Origin: Siphonodentalium dalli
Lineage: Eukaryota > Mollusca > Scaphopoda > Gadilida > Siphonodentaliidae
Assembly (NCBI GenBank): GCA_032622095.1
Contig: CP136067.1
Coordinates: forward strand, 51,001,899-51,065,898
DNA length: 64,000 nt
Reading direction: 5' to 3'
The position numbers and the translations under genes were made by a program. A model generated the notes under the pieces. That model did not search any database, was not told the origin of the DNA, and was given only the letters and a program-made list of their open reading frames with translations. Of this stretch, positions 45,647 to 56,671 are shown in pieces. Position 1 is the first letter of the stretch; every line of letters begins with the position of its first letter.

Positions 45647-46310
45647 CATTTTATTTCCCATTAGCTGGTATAAAAGGAGTTCTTTGTATCCATACATGTA
45701 GCAGCGCATTTCTTGTACTGTGGACAAAACTGGTAAAGTGTTGGAAGATCAGATATCGGCTTTTTTTAGTAGTTTGATGGTATTAAGTCACGCAAAATAG
45801 GACGATATTCCATTCTACTATATTTACTATTTGAGCCGAGTGACAGTATTATATCTAAAGAGCACAATCGATTCCGCGCGGAAACAATTCGCACGGCGTT
45901 GGAGACTACTAATAATTTGATCCCATGAATCTAGAATGTATGTGGATATGTGTGCTATAGACGGCTACATCAATATATACCAATCTAGTCACATGTATCT
46001 GTCAATTAACGAAGAAAATCTCTTATTTTATTAGAATGTGATTCAGTTCATACACAGTAATGTTATTCGAGATCTTTCGATGTGTAAAACTATATTATCG
46101 CCACTCTTAATAACCAAAACATATTTCCTTCGTAAACAATTATTCATAGTGTACCATTGCGTATATTTCCAAATATTCATGAAACAGCAGCATCGACTCG
46201 GCAATACAGACCGTTAATCTCAATGACAATGTGACACCCGAGGTTACCAAATGTTGATACAATCAAACATTTACACCATATAGCCGATATTCATATTATT
46301 ATGGCCACCC
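45647..46310. other. Unassigned stretch
   Basis: Nothing recognised. Confidence 0.35.
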
Positions 46311-46414
46311 GCGTCTACACACACACCACAACACAACACAACACAACACAACACAAGACAACACACCCCAACGCACACCCACACACCCTCACACACACAC
46401 ACACACCCTCACAT

Positions 46415-46452
<38 letters not shown>
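46311..46452. repeat. CA-rich microsatellite
   Basis: ACACA-rich start (ACACAACACAACACAACACA) then a nearly pure (CA)n tract of about 70 bp. Long frames on either strand are produced by it. Confidence 0.95.
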
Positions 46453-46454
<2 letters not shown>

Positions 46455-48077
46455 GTATTAATTTGCGTGCGCGTTGGTCGAGTATATATGCCGTGGATAT
46501 ACGTGTAAGAGTAATAAACAAACTTCGTACATCACGGTGTAGATATTTATATCTAGGATATAATTGTGTCACTTCAACGTACAAGCGCCAACGGACGTTC
46601 CATTTTAAACCACAGTGTATAATATTAAAGTCACGGGTTCCTGAATAATCGACGATATTCATGTTTTCTCTAAAAAATCTTGCAGATTTTCAGCTGCAGT
46701 TACATATTTAGTTAAAGTGATTTGAAACTATAGGGTGAACACATACAAATGGAGAATAATCTTGTTCAAATTAGTAATTTTTACAAATATTATATCCAAA
46801 TAGACAACACACCGTCATTCTTATATATTAATTCAATGCAGTGACTCTCGATTGCGAAATGGTTTTCGTTAGTTTATCGCCGATAGATGCGTCCCGAATC
46901 GAGTAGTAAATATTTACATTTGAGCGTAGTGCAGACGATGTTTGCTATGGAGTGGTACGGTCGATTTGCTTCAGATTTTCGGCGAAGTTAGTAGAATGGT
47001 ACATTCCTCCAGTTCGCCTGGATACTGTCAGTTTCACGCACACGAACAAGTACATAATGTGTCTTTAATTCAATACATTCAACCATTCAACATTATATTA
47101 TACCTGAGTGAACAGCTAGAAAATAGGTTAATATTGTTTTGATAGTTTAATTTTCCAACCGATATTAAGGGCGCGTACAAATGGTGCTGCAAAGTATATA
47201 TGTTAGGAAATAGCAGATGTCAAGATAAGCATAAAATGTATTACTGCAAAGTTTCAGCGCCAAATTGAAATGTAATGTTCAATGCTGAGAGTATTCAGTA
47301 TAGTACATAAGCCTGCAATGTGCTATCCATTACGTGCACAATGATACCAAATGATTGGATTTAGCTGTCTGGGATGTTGTCGGTGGAAATCCATTAGCAC
47401 CCTTGTGACCATAGTGTGAACTAATCCACTTTATGGAATTACAAACTTGAATAATGTATTGTATCAGTACTAAAAGATTGCAAATGTTTCTGGTGGAGTT
47501 ACCATTATTAACACATTCACGGGTGTATTTGCGGGCGCTGGTTTCGACTAGCCTGTCGTCATAAGAAACGCAGCGATGGCAAAGTGGATTGATTCCCGAT
47601 AAGCGTGAATTGTGTTGCACGCAAATGGAAACTATAGATTGATTCGTGTATCTAAGCAATTATTGTTCAGTTGCTTACTGGGGTTAGTTGATTCATAAGT
47701 ATCTATGGCTACATGCCATGACTCTGTAAAATAGTATGCTACGAGGTATTTCCTTTAGGGCCCAGCGAATATACGAGATTCGATGTCGATATTGCCGTTG
47801 TGATTCGGAATCCGATTCGAATACTTTCGAATATCAAAATTGTCCCCATAATTGACAGTGTGTTAGATATCTTGCTTATAGTGATAATAAAATGTAGGAG
47901 TGATGTGTGTTAGATATCTTGCTTATAGTGGTAATAAAATATAGGAGTGATGCATTCGCGATATTTGTCGTAATACGCTAATTTCATTGTATTAGAGGTT
48001 GGTCGAAAACTTCATATAAGGGGTGAACAGTTCAAGGGATTTAGCATTTTATAATTAGCTAATTGTGTTATTAGGAT
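46453..48077. other. Mostly unassigned; one 47-bp tandem duplication
   Basis: At 47859-47953 a unit beginning TGTGTTAGATATCTTGCTTA is present twice in tandem with two or three differences. A minus-strand frame at 47330-47659 has KWISSHYGHKGAN, faintly like an RNase H 'W..SH.G..GN' motif. The context does not support it. Confidence 0.4.
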
Positions 48078-48130
48078 GGGAATACAATAAAGTAACACCA
48101 TTTAAGACTCATTTGAGTTTTTAAAAAACA

Positions 48131-48165
48131 CGAGCTTTCGGCTATCTAGTAGCCTTTATCAAGTA
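48131..48165 (-). ncRNA. Hammerhead-like stem-loop in Penelope-like 3' region (left copy)
   Basis: On the minus strand CTTGATAAA is followed by the hairpin GGCTA-CTAGA-TAGCC and then GAAAGCTCG. Hammerhead ribozymes have CUGANGA, stem II, GAAA in this order, and Penelope-like elements are published carriers of such motifs. Here the first core strand departs from consensus at about two positions, so self-cleavage is doubtful. Confidence 0.4.
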
Positions 48166-48247
48166 TGAAGTGAACAAATAGTGAAAAGTCGTTGACGTTG
48201 AAAGTGTCCCTCACGATGACGTGCATAACAAGAGTGACGGAAAGCGT

Positions 48248-50480
48248 CTACGTCGCGGCTGCTCCCGAGTGCCGAATTCCCCGGAAATTATGCAGTACAG
48301 CGTAATGTGAGAGAAAACCATAGTCCCTGTGTAACCCTTTCCGGATGGTATCCATGTAGGTTATTAATTTCAAATCTACTGTTTTCCTTGCTCTCAGTCG
48401 TTTCAATCCTGCTCTGAGAACTCTGACCTCGAGGTCTTCCTCTGAATGGCGAGAAGAATTAAAATGTTCTCCCACGGGCACGAATATATTTTCTGATGTT
48501 ATGTCATGCCGGTGTCCATTCATGCGGCCTCTGAGGGTTTGGCCCGTCTCTCCGATGTAGATAAGCCCGGGACACTGTCTGCATGTCAGAGCATAAACAA
48601 CACCTTCAGAGATGCACGAGAATAACCCACTCGGTGTGATAGATTTCCCGGTACTGTTGGTCAGAGTTCCATTTGTCACAGAAGAGCATGTTGCACAATT
48701 CCATATTCCGCACGGGTATGTTCCGTTCTGTTGGTTGTTATGCAAGTTATGTGCTCTAACTAGACTCTTTCGGAGGTTCGGAGGTTGTCGATATGACATT
48801 AAAGGTAATTCAGGGAAAATATCACGCAGTTTGTCATCATTTTGAAGCACACATTGTAGGTCCTTGGCGATAGTTTTTAGTTTTTGTAATTTTGGATGAA
48901 ATGTGACTACCAGTGGTATTTTTGATGGAGTATTCTGATGGTTGTCGTCGGAATTATACTGAAGTAGATCCACCCTGTCCTTGACAACTGCTTTTTTTAT
49001 CTCTCTGTTTACAACTCTCTGCTTATATCCCAGGTTGACGAAGTTCTGCTGAAGATGCCCGATTTGTATGTCCCGCGTTTTCGAGTCACTGCATATCCTA
49101 TTATAACGTAGAGCTTGGCTGTATATATATGACGGACGATTTAGTGTGATCGGGGTGGAAACTGTTCGGGTTCAGGTAAGTAAATTTGTCCGTAGGTTTG
49201 CGATAGACTTTCGTGTTGATGTGGCCGTCTACAATGCTGACAGTAACATCCAAGAAGTTGACAGACTGTTTAGAATGCTCCATTTTGAGATTTATATCAG
49301 GGTGTTGGTCATTAAACGCCGCGTGGAATTCCTTCAGTCTATCTTCGCCATGTTCCCAAGTGAAGAAAATATCATCTATGAACCTGTAGTAGTTCGATGG
49401 CTTGAGGTCCGATGACTGAAGAAAAGTAGTTTCTAGATTGTCCATGAATATATTAGCGAATTGAGGAGCCATAGGCGTACCCATGGCTGTTCCCTTAATT
49501 TGAACGAAATTGTCGCCGTTATACTGGAAATTGTTGTGTGTAAGAACAAACTCTGATAGTTTTAGAGTGACTTCCACTTGGAGAGAAGAGCCGATGGTTG
49601 TTCTTTCAATCGCACTTTTGATAGCAGCTAACCCGTTCCTGGTAGGAATATTTGAATATAATGCTTCTACGTCCATAGTTACAAGAATAGTCCCTTTCTC
49701 AACCGCATCGATACTTGCCAACTTGTTGAGAAAGTCTGCTGTGTCTTTAAGATAGCTTCTAGTAGACTTAACAATCGGTTGAAGTTCCCTATCTATTCTG
49801 CGTGAAATGTTCTCAGTTAACGTTCCCAGACCAGATACAATCGGGCGCCCTGGGTTGTTTTCCTTGTGTATTTTTGGAAGTATATAGAAATATCCAGGTT
49901 TAGGTTGCGACGGAATATCATGCTGTATGCTCTCGCGAATTGTTTCTGGAAATGATTTCAACAATTTATTTAGTTCACGTTTATATTTCGGCGTCGGATC
50001 TCCATCACATGAGCGTAATAATTCTCGTTCGAGAGTTGGCGTTTGACTTCAGCATCATATTTGTCAGAATCCATAACTACTGTGGCACCTCCTTTATCGG
50101 CGGGTTTAATAACCAAATTCGTATTGTTCTTTAAAGATTTCACAGCTTTGCGTTCCTGATATGACATATTGTATCGGGTTTTGTTACGTTTGTTTAGTAT
50201 TTCGCTCACAGCACGATTTCTAAATGTAGATATGTAAGTATCTAGACAATCACTGCGCCCAGATGGGGGAGTCCATGTAGACTGCTTCTTAGAAACATCC
50301 CAAGCGTCAGAACAATTATCGGCGAGAGAAGTTTGACTGTCATCAGTTTCATCTTTCTCATTGCGTTCGTGAAAATATTCTTTCAGTCTCATTCGGCGGA
50401 AATATTCTTCCAATTCACCACATAGATTAATTTGATCAAGATTGGTAGTTGAGCAAAACGAAAGTCCCTTTTATAAAACA
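48248..50480 (-). pseudogene. Penelope-like RT and GIY-YIG endonuclease, disrupted
   Basis: Penelope-like elements encode one protein that reverse-transcribes element RNA and cuts target DNA. Frames in order: N-terminal GLSFCSTTNLDQINLCGELE and EEYFRRMRLKEYF (about 50470-50360); fingers GYFYILPKIHKENNPGRPIV; motif A VTMDVEALYSNIP; motif B GTAMGTPMAPQFANIFMD; motif C YRFIDDIFF. Then come FLDVTVS and a linker with RICSDSKTRDIQIGHLQQNF. Last are a Cys-rich stretch (YPCGIWNCATCSS) and GIY-YIG (VVYALTCRQC, LIYIGETGQTLRGRM). Catalytic Asp residues are present. Breaks: TAA at 50471-50473, a frame change near 50010, and a frame change at an AT-repeat near 49128. Confidence 0.92.
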
Positions 50481-50528
50481 CTTTTTTCATTGTTATAAAC
50501 CTTTCATCTCACCAGTTGGACTCTTCAG

Positions 50529-51685
50529 TCATCGGACCTCAAGCCATCGAACTACTACAGGTTCATAGATGATATTTTCTTCACTTGGGAACATGGCGAA
50601 GATAGACTGAAGGAATTCCACGCGGCATTTAATGACCAACACCCTGATATAAATCTCAAAATGGAGCATTCTAAACAGTCTGTCAACTTCTTGGATGTTA
50701 CTGTCAGCATTGTAGACGGCCACGTCTATCGCAAACCTACGGACAAATTTACTTACCTGAACCCGAACAGTTTCCACCCCGATCACACTAAATCGTCCGT
50801 CATATATATACAGCCAAGCTCTACGTTATAATAGGATATGCAGTGACTCGAAAACGCGGGACATACAAATCGGGCATCTTCAGCAGAACTTCGTCAACCT
50901 GGGATATAAGCAGAGAGTTGTAAACAGAGAGATAAAAAAAAGCAGTTGTCAAGGACAGGGTGGAACTACTTCAGTATAATTCCGACGACAACCATCAGAA
51001 TACTCCATCAAAAATACCACTGGTAGTCACTTTTCATCCAAAATTACAAAAACTAAAAACTATCGCCAAGGACCTACAATGTGTGCTTCAAAATGATGAC
51101 AAACTGCGTGATATTTTCCCTGAATTACCTTTAATGTCAAATCGACAACCTCCGAACCTCCGAAAGAGTCTAGTTAGAGCACATAACTTGCATAACGACC
51201 AACAGAACGGAACATACCCGTGCGGAATATGGAATTGTGCAACATGCTCTTCTGTGACAAATGGAACTCTGACCAACAGTACCGGGAAATCTATCACACC
51301 GAGTGGGTTATTCCCGTGCATCTCTGAAGGTGTTGTTTATGCTCTGACATGCAGACAGTGACCCGGGCTTATCTACATCGGAGAGACGGGCCAAACCCTC
51401 AGAGGCCGCATGAATGGACACCGGCATGACATAACATCAGAAAATATATTCGTGCCCGTGGGAGAACATTTTAACTCTTCTCGCCATTCAGAGGAAGACA
51501 TCGAGGTCAGAGTTCTCAGAGCAGGATTGAAACGACTGAGAGCAAGGAAAACAGTAGATTTGAAATTAATAACCTACATGGATACCATCCGGAAAGGGTT
51601 AAACAGGGACTATGGTTTTCTCTCACATTACGCTGTACTGCATAATTTCCGGGGAATTCGGCACTCGGGAGCAGCCGCGACGTAG
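50529..51685 (+). pseudogene. Penelope-like RT end and GIY-YIG endonuclease, disrupted copy
   Basis: The frame opens at FIDDIFFTWEHGEDRLKEF (RT motif C) and carries the same linker, Cys-rich and GIY-YIG blocks as the left copy. Compared with the left copy it has a 12-base in-frame deletion after IVDGH (near 50720), the same AT-repeat frame change near 50810, and a TGA at 51359-51361. That TGA replaces the Cys codon of CRQC at the start of the GIY-YIG domain. It therefore shares one defect and has its own, and cannot encode an active endonuclease. Confidence 0.9.
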
Positions 51686-51764
51686 ACGCTTTCCGTCACT
51701 CTTGTTATGCACGTCATCGTGATGGACACTTTCAACGTCAACGACTTTTCACTATTTGTTCACT

Positions 51765-51800
51765 TCATACTTGATAAAGGCTACTAGATAGCCGAAAGCT
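51765..51800 (+). ncRNA. Hammerhead-like stem-loop in Penelope-like 3' region (right copy)
   Basis: Identical in core to the one at 48131-48165: CTTGATAAA, hairpin GGCTACTAGATAGCC, then GAAAGCTCG. Confidence 0.4.
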
Positions 51801-52029
51801 CGTGTTTTAAAAAAACTCAAATGAGTCTTAAATGGTGTTACTTTATTTTATTCCCATTTATTATTGACACAGACTCATACGGCAAATACTTCAATAATGT
51901 CTGTTATTAGGATGGTTATAGATCTTTATGTGCCCATTTATGTACTAACATTGATTAACTGCAAGTTGCATAATTATTTTTACGCATACACATACATGTA
52001 CTATAAAACATTTTACTTGAAGTAATAAT

Positions 52030-52540
52030 ACGTAAAGGCACGGGCGGCGTTCGTTGCAGAAATATTCGCATTTGTTCAAATCGCCATCAACAGAAGGAAT
52101 ATTAAAATATATATAGATTTGTTCATATGCCAAACATAATCAGCGCGTAAATAGTATAGTGTCGTCAAGACGTACGATGGTGTACGTAAACAAGGGCCTG
52201 CTCGTGTTACATAAGGTTTGCTTTTATTGGTTAATCACACACAAATGATATAAGCGCTCTTTATTATTTCCATATCAGGAAAACAGTAATAAATAATGCT
52301 CTTTATGTTTACCATATCCGGATATAAACAAAAGCCAGGGTCTGTAACGTTTTTTGCTTTTGTTTGCATAACAAAGGAAAAACATTTGACAATAACATAC
52401 TGTTTATAGCATATTTCTGATTGGTATAAGAACAAAGTATGTCTATATTTTACTATTCTTTCTGTTTATGGCGGTTTTTGACGGAGGTGAATATTTTAAC
52501 AGCATACCCACCGCCAACGCCACCCTTGTCTTTAATCGAA
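52030..52540 (-). mobile_element. MITE family C, copy 3 (diverged, minus)
   Basis: In reverse complement it matches 44203-44696, including AAAACCGCCATAAACAGAA and AATAAAGAGCGCTTATATCA. The ends GTAAAGGCACGGGCGG and CCCTTGTCTTTAAT are diverged and TTAA is no longer clear on both sides. Confidence 0.75.
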
Positions 52541-53470
52541 ATATGTATAACCTATATAACCGACGATTTGTACAGGCGATGGTATTTTCTGTCAAAATAC
52601 TTAAACTGAAGTTTCCCGACGCCTTATAAGAATAAATTCGGGACTGACATCGAACAACTATGTTCTGCACTGGCGAATCGAGGTTTAAATATTGTTTAAA
52701 TCGGTTAATATTTTATTGAGTTATCGCGCTAACGGTGATAACATTGCTAAAAATAGATAAACTAAGACCCATAATTCTGCGAAAAAAAATTCGAACAAAC
52801 CTGGTTTTTGAACTCGTCCGAAAGACCCATAACTCCGGGAAAAAAATGCGCCCTCAGATCCGATATCGGATTTCGAATCTGCGAAAAAGGACCGATTCGC
52901 AGGGCCCTAATTTCCTTCGCCAATACCGTGATAACATTGATTCAGCGAAACGATCACAAACAATGCATGTTTTTTTGTATACAAACGGCATTGTGACCGC
53001 TTCTAACATAAACCACGTATGCGCGTGACGTGTCATCACGGGACTTGATAGAAGAAACCTATCATTTTTCTTATTTATAACTCTTTTCATGCGATAGGTT
53101 TCAACACTCAACACTAATTAGTCTAGGTACTATACTAAATTGCTTTTGAAATATCGATATGGAATCAGTGTCGGATTAACAACAGAGGCCGAATGAGCAC
53201 ATGTAGCCCGAAGCACAATACAGCACGTCGGTCGCACAATCTATCTGTGATTTCCGAGACGAAGCAACGTTACTATATTGTGCAGACAGTACAACATGAT
53301 AAATCATCCTCGTATAGACAACACACAAGGAAACCAAATTCCATGAATAAATTGAGGCCCACAAAGAAACAATCCGTGGCGCCATCTTCCGTGTTACTCT
53401 TTAAATTCTGTCAGACTGACGCTCATCTATAGCTCTTATCAGTGTTCACACAAGCAACCACGCCATACGG
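52541..53470. other. Mostly unassigned; diverged relative of the 16-bp repeats
   Basis: 52765-52910 contains GACCCATAATTCTGCG, GACCCATAACTCCGGG and GACCGATTCGCAGGGC. These resemble the alternating 16-bp units at 7.4-9.0 kb but are irregular. The rest is unassigned. Confidence 0.4.
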
Positions 53471-53530
53471 ATTGATTGATTGAATGATAGAGTGTTTAAC
53501 GTCGTTTTAGCCGCTATGCCATATCGCGAC
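53471..53530 (-). mobile_element. SINE 3'-end fragment (minus)
   Basis: ATTGATTGATTGAATGATAG followed by TTTAACGTCGTTTTAGCCGC and TATGCCATATCGCGAC is the complement of a SINE 3' end. It is comparable to the GATATGGCCT..CAATCAATC tail at 33090-33178. Only the tail is present. Confidence 0.6.
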
Positions 53531-53677
53531 CTAAAACAGAATCAAGTAGGCAAAAAAGAACGTAGCAAAGCATCTGTGTTGATACATCAGACAGTGGATT
53601 AGATTAAAACAATGAGCTATGTACACTTAAAAAGCACCAAAGAGAAAATGCTTGCGCTTGGAGTCAGGAATACAAAT

Positions 53678-54460
53678 TCAAGAACTGACTGGTGTGCAAG
53701 CATAATATAAAACGCATAAAATTGCTGCACACCAAAATATGTAAAGTAGTTTTGTAACATCAGATTTTGCATTGACAAGGTATTTATTATATTTGACGAA
53801 TTGCGCATGAAACTTTATCAATGCTTCAAGCTCGCGGTCGGGTGGGTGAGACAGAATGACTTTCACCCAACCGACAGCTTCAATCCACAAATACTGTTTG
53901 GTGTCTTTTACAGCTAATCGTTTCTCATCAAGCATCTGGTCAAAATTGGGAAGTTGGAGTGACTTTGTCGATTTATGTTTCGGAACAACATCCACCCGAA
54001 TAGACTGTTGTAGTAACTGGCTAAACTTGGGTGGATTGTTTGGGAGCAACGGGTGCATCGTCGGTAGACGTTCCATGGCCTGTGATATACAGGAGTTATA
54101 TCGGTTACGTCAAGTTGAGTTGCTTGTGATACATGAATGATGTTGGTCTGACTGTTGTATGTCAGCACACTTTTTCGCAGACACGGCAGCAGAGTGTGTG
54201 GCTGGTTCCATTGATGGTCGGGCACCAACTATTTTCTTGGCATCGAAATATGATAGATATTTCTCAGCCTTACACCTTTGAATTTTGAAGTCATAATCCC
54301 ATATGAGCATGAACGATACATTGCAGCATGTGAACAGTGACCTTTTGAATATGTTTTTTGGTCTTGTACAACCCAAAAACAGAACAGCGATCAGATGGTT
54401 TCTTTATTTTACAATGTTCCTGGCCATGACCATATCCATGACAGTTAATTAAAACATGTT
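53678..54460 (-). pseudogene. LINE ORF1 (gag-like) relic with zinc knuckle remnants
   Basis: On the minus strand from 54460, one frame reads CHGYGHGQEHCKIKKPSDRC then SVFGLY, a CCHC knuckle series with some Cys lost. After a frame change come IWDYDFKIQRCKAEKYLSYF and DAKKIVGARPSMEPATHSAA, matching the 'C...K.EK.I.Y.EAKK.V' stretch that follows the knuckles in Jockey/I-like ORF1 proteins. A further frame (53678-54076, MHPLLPNNPPKFSQLLQQSI and on) may be its C-terminal part. At least two frame changes are needed. No endonuclease or RT follows. Confidence 0.6.
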
Positions 54461-54463
54461 AAT

Positions 54464-54850
54464 GTATTTGGAACCTCCAAATGTTGTACGTAATTTGAAG
54501 GGACAGATACGGTATGTCGATAAATACACGAAATGTTGATACAGCAACTTCATACGCTCTGAAAAACAATGGTCAAAGTCGCAGCCATTTTCCAGCCGTT
54601 TTTCAACAGAAGGTAGAACAACGCTCTTTATTTCTATCATATCAGGAACAGAGTACACGGAACGCTCTATTCTAAGTCGTGCAGATGGCTGTTTCTGTGT
54701 GTGACACAAACACCGTGTTTTTAGTAATATAAAGTAGTGTATATAGTAGTGTACAGTAATTCTGCATTACGTCAATGTCCCTTTTTGGGTTACAGAATGT
54801 TCGTAGAAAGCTAGTTCAGATATTTATCGACCTATTCCGATTTTCAAAAG
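54464..54850 (-). repeat. MITE-like repeat family G, copy 2
   Basis: Reverse complement of 38433-38790 over AGATATTTATCGACCTATTC, CAAAAACACGGTGTTTG-type and AACGCTCTTTATTTC blocks. It adjoins the LINE ORF1 relic. Confidence 0.7.
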
Positions 54851-55634
54851 TGACTAATATGTGTATTTTGGAGCGCAGACAGTTGTGTGCCTTTGAAAAT
54901 ATATGTATGCACCTAACAGTCAATGCCGGTGGATGTTCGCATCGACCGAAGGTCATAAGATAACTGTTGAAAGGAACTTTGTGTCCATCAACTGTCTTTG
55001 AAAATCTATAAACTTTTCTGTAACTCTGTGATGCCAACTCCGCCACTATCTCGGAATCAGCTATATCGCGAGTTCTCAACACAGCGCTGCTAATGTTCAA
55101 TGTCTTGTGAGTGGTAACTAACAGTGGTGTTTGTGCAATAGATGTTAATTGCAGAAGAGCGTCAGATTATATTTATCTTGAACACATAATCAAAAGAGAG
55201 CGACTTATTGTCACAGTCGTGATTGGTTTGGCCGATTTTAAATGTCCAGCTTGTAGACTTTGCTTTGTAGTGTTTTGTCAATGACAAATACAGAAGATCT
55301 CTTGGCATTTGGAGGAAAGCCAAGAACCATGTACTGAGGACATACCTCAGCATCTGTGGAACTTGACGAGTTAACAATCTTACGATCAATACACAGGCGT
55401 GTCACAAGATTGAAACATTTAACAAGCATGAAAATAAAATTTAAAGAGACATGCCATGAACAAACGAAAAACATCTGAAAAAAAAACAGAATACACAACT
55501 AGGCATCTGGAATAAAATACAACATGTATCGGAAACACTGTGGACATGCGTGACTAGCCGATTTATTGAGCCGGATAAATCACTCGTCTTGAAGAGATGT
55601 AGGACCAAATAGGACCGTTAGCTAAGCCGTATCC
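54851..55634. other. Unassigned stretch
   Basis: Nothing recognised. Confidence 0.35.
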
Positions 55635-55815
55635 GCAGGTCGATGCCTCGCGTGACACGGCCGCCCTATAGTACCCCAGGCCTCCTATACCACACCTCAC
55701 GGGATGCACGCCACGACAGAAAGGGTGCCACATTAAGGGATTCTCACCCCTCGCAGCGGGGTGGTATATATTCTATTCTACCCCAGGCTCACTCGGGGAA
55801 AAGTCACAAAAATCA
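55635..55815. other. GC-richer unassigned segment
   Basis: Contains CAGGTCGATGCCTCGCGTGA and CCCCTCGCAGCGGGGTGG (a short hairpin). It stands out in composition but has no second copy or frame I recognise. Confidence 0.35.
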
Positions 55816-55876
55816 CAACTTCAAGAGAACTTCAACAATAATCCTACATCATTGCATGTTCCATTTAGATTATTAT

Positions 55877-56375
55877 ACTAGCTGATGTGCCCGACTTCGT
55901 CCGGGCTATTTAGGGATTCGTTCTGATCGCCTCTGTCTGGGTAGAATATACAGCGTCTGGACTTGTTCGTGGTCGTTGCAAAATTAAGTGTGATGGGGAA
56001 TTGCGAGTTTGAAACGATTGCCTAATTGAATGCCTCATTATAGACAACGTTTTTGTCCTACCATGAGAGATGTATCTATAATTATACTAATTCAAAGTGG
56101 CAACGTTGAACAATACTGAGCGAACAACGTTGAAACGTACTAGGAGAAAAAAAATATATATTGTTCGGTCGAGGTCCAGAAATATGAGCGTATTTGAGCG
56201 AGATCAAGGTCAAGGACACGGTCTTACGTGAAATTGGACCCGCCCATATTGTTCCCGGGATCAAAGTAGGCATACATACCAAATTTGAGTCGGATCGGTC
56301 GAGCAGTGTATGAGTCTATAACACACATACATACGTACCGACAGAAGTTCCAAAATATATAATAGAAAATATAAT
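55877..56375 (+). repeat. Repeat family H, copy 1
   Basis: Starts ATACTAGCTGATGTGCCCGA with hairpin GCCCGACTTCGTCCGGGC. It ends with AACACACATACATACGTACC after GAGTCGGATCGGTCGAGCAG. The start and tail pattern recur in the 56672-59600 element. Class not assigned. Confidence 0.55.
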
Positions 56376-56671
56376 ATGTAATGCATTATAAATATATACT
56401 CAGTTGCAAGTTACATAATAATTTCGCGCTTCCTGGCACCGTGTACGTTCTAGGAAAGGTTCCAATACACACTCATCCTTAAAGGATCGATACGTACGAA
56501 GCTTAATTTCTCCTGACGATTTTTCGTCATATATATGTAATAATAAAATTATTTTGCATATTAATTGTTCGACGTACATTGATTATAAATCACGAGCTAG
56601 ATATTTTTCATTCTTTGAAATAAGTTTGCCGTTATCATTAACTTGTATTTATACCACGATCACCTATCTTA

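Larger units (their letters stand above)
48078..50522 (-). mobile_element. Penelope-like retroelement, near full-length copy
   Basis: The minus-strand copy runs from an N-terminal region near 50480 through RT and GIY-YIG endonuclease to a 3' end at ATGGGAATACAATAAAGTAA (48078). That end is shared with the second, inverted copy at 50523-51868. A stem-loop just inside the 3' end resembles a hammerhead core. The two copies lie 5' to 5'. Such partial inverted or tandem arrangements are known for Penelope-like elements. Confidence 0.9.
50523..51868 (+). mobile_element. Penelope-like retroelement, 5'-truncated inverted copy
   Basis: Starts abruptly within the RT palm at CTTCAGTCATCGGACCTCAA (50523) and continues to the same 3' end as the left copy. 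It is highly similar to 48078-49425 in reverse complement. It is separated from the N-terminal region of the left copy by a short stretch. Confidence 0.9.

Noticed and set aside
46301-46662. Long open frames on both strands
   Set aside because: Produced by the CA microsatellite; His/Thr and Cys/Val runs are repeat artefacts.
47330-47659. Possible RNase H fragment (WISSHYGHKGAN)
   Set aside because: Only one short motif fits, and a Cys-pair upstream is in the wrong order for a LINE; not enough to call.
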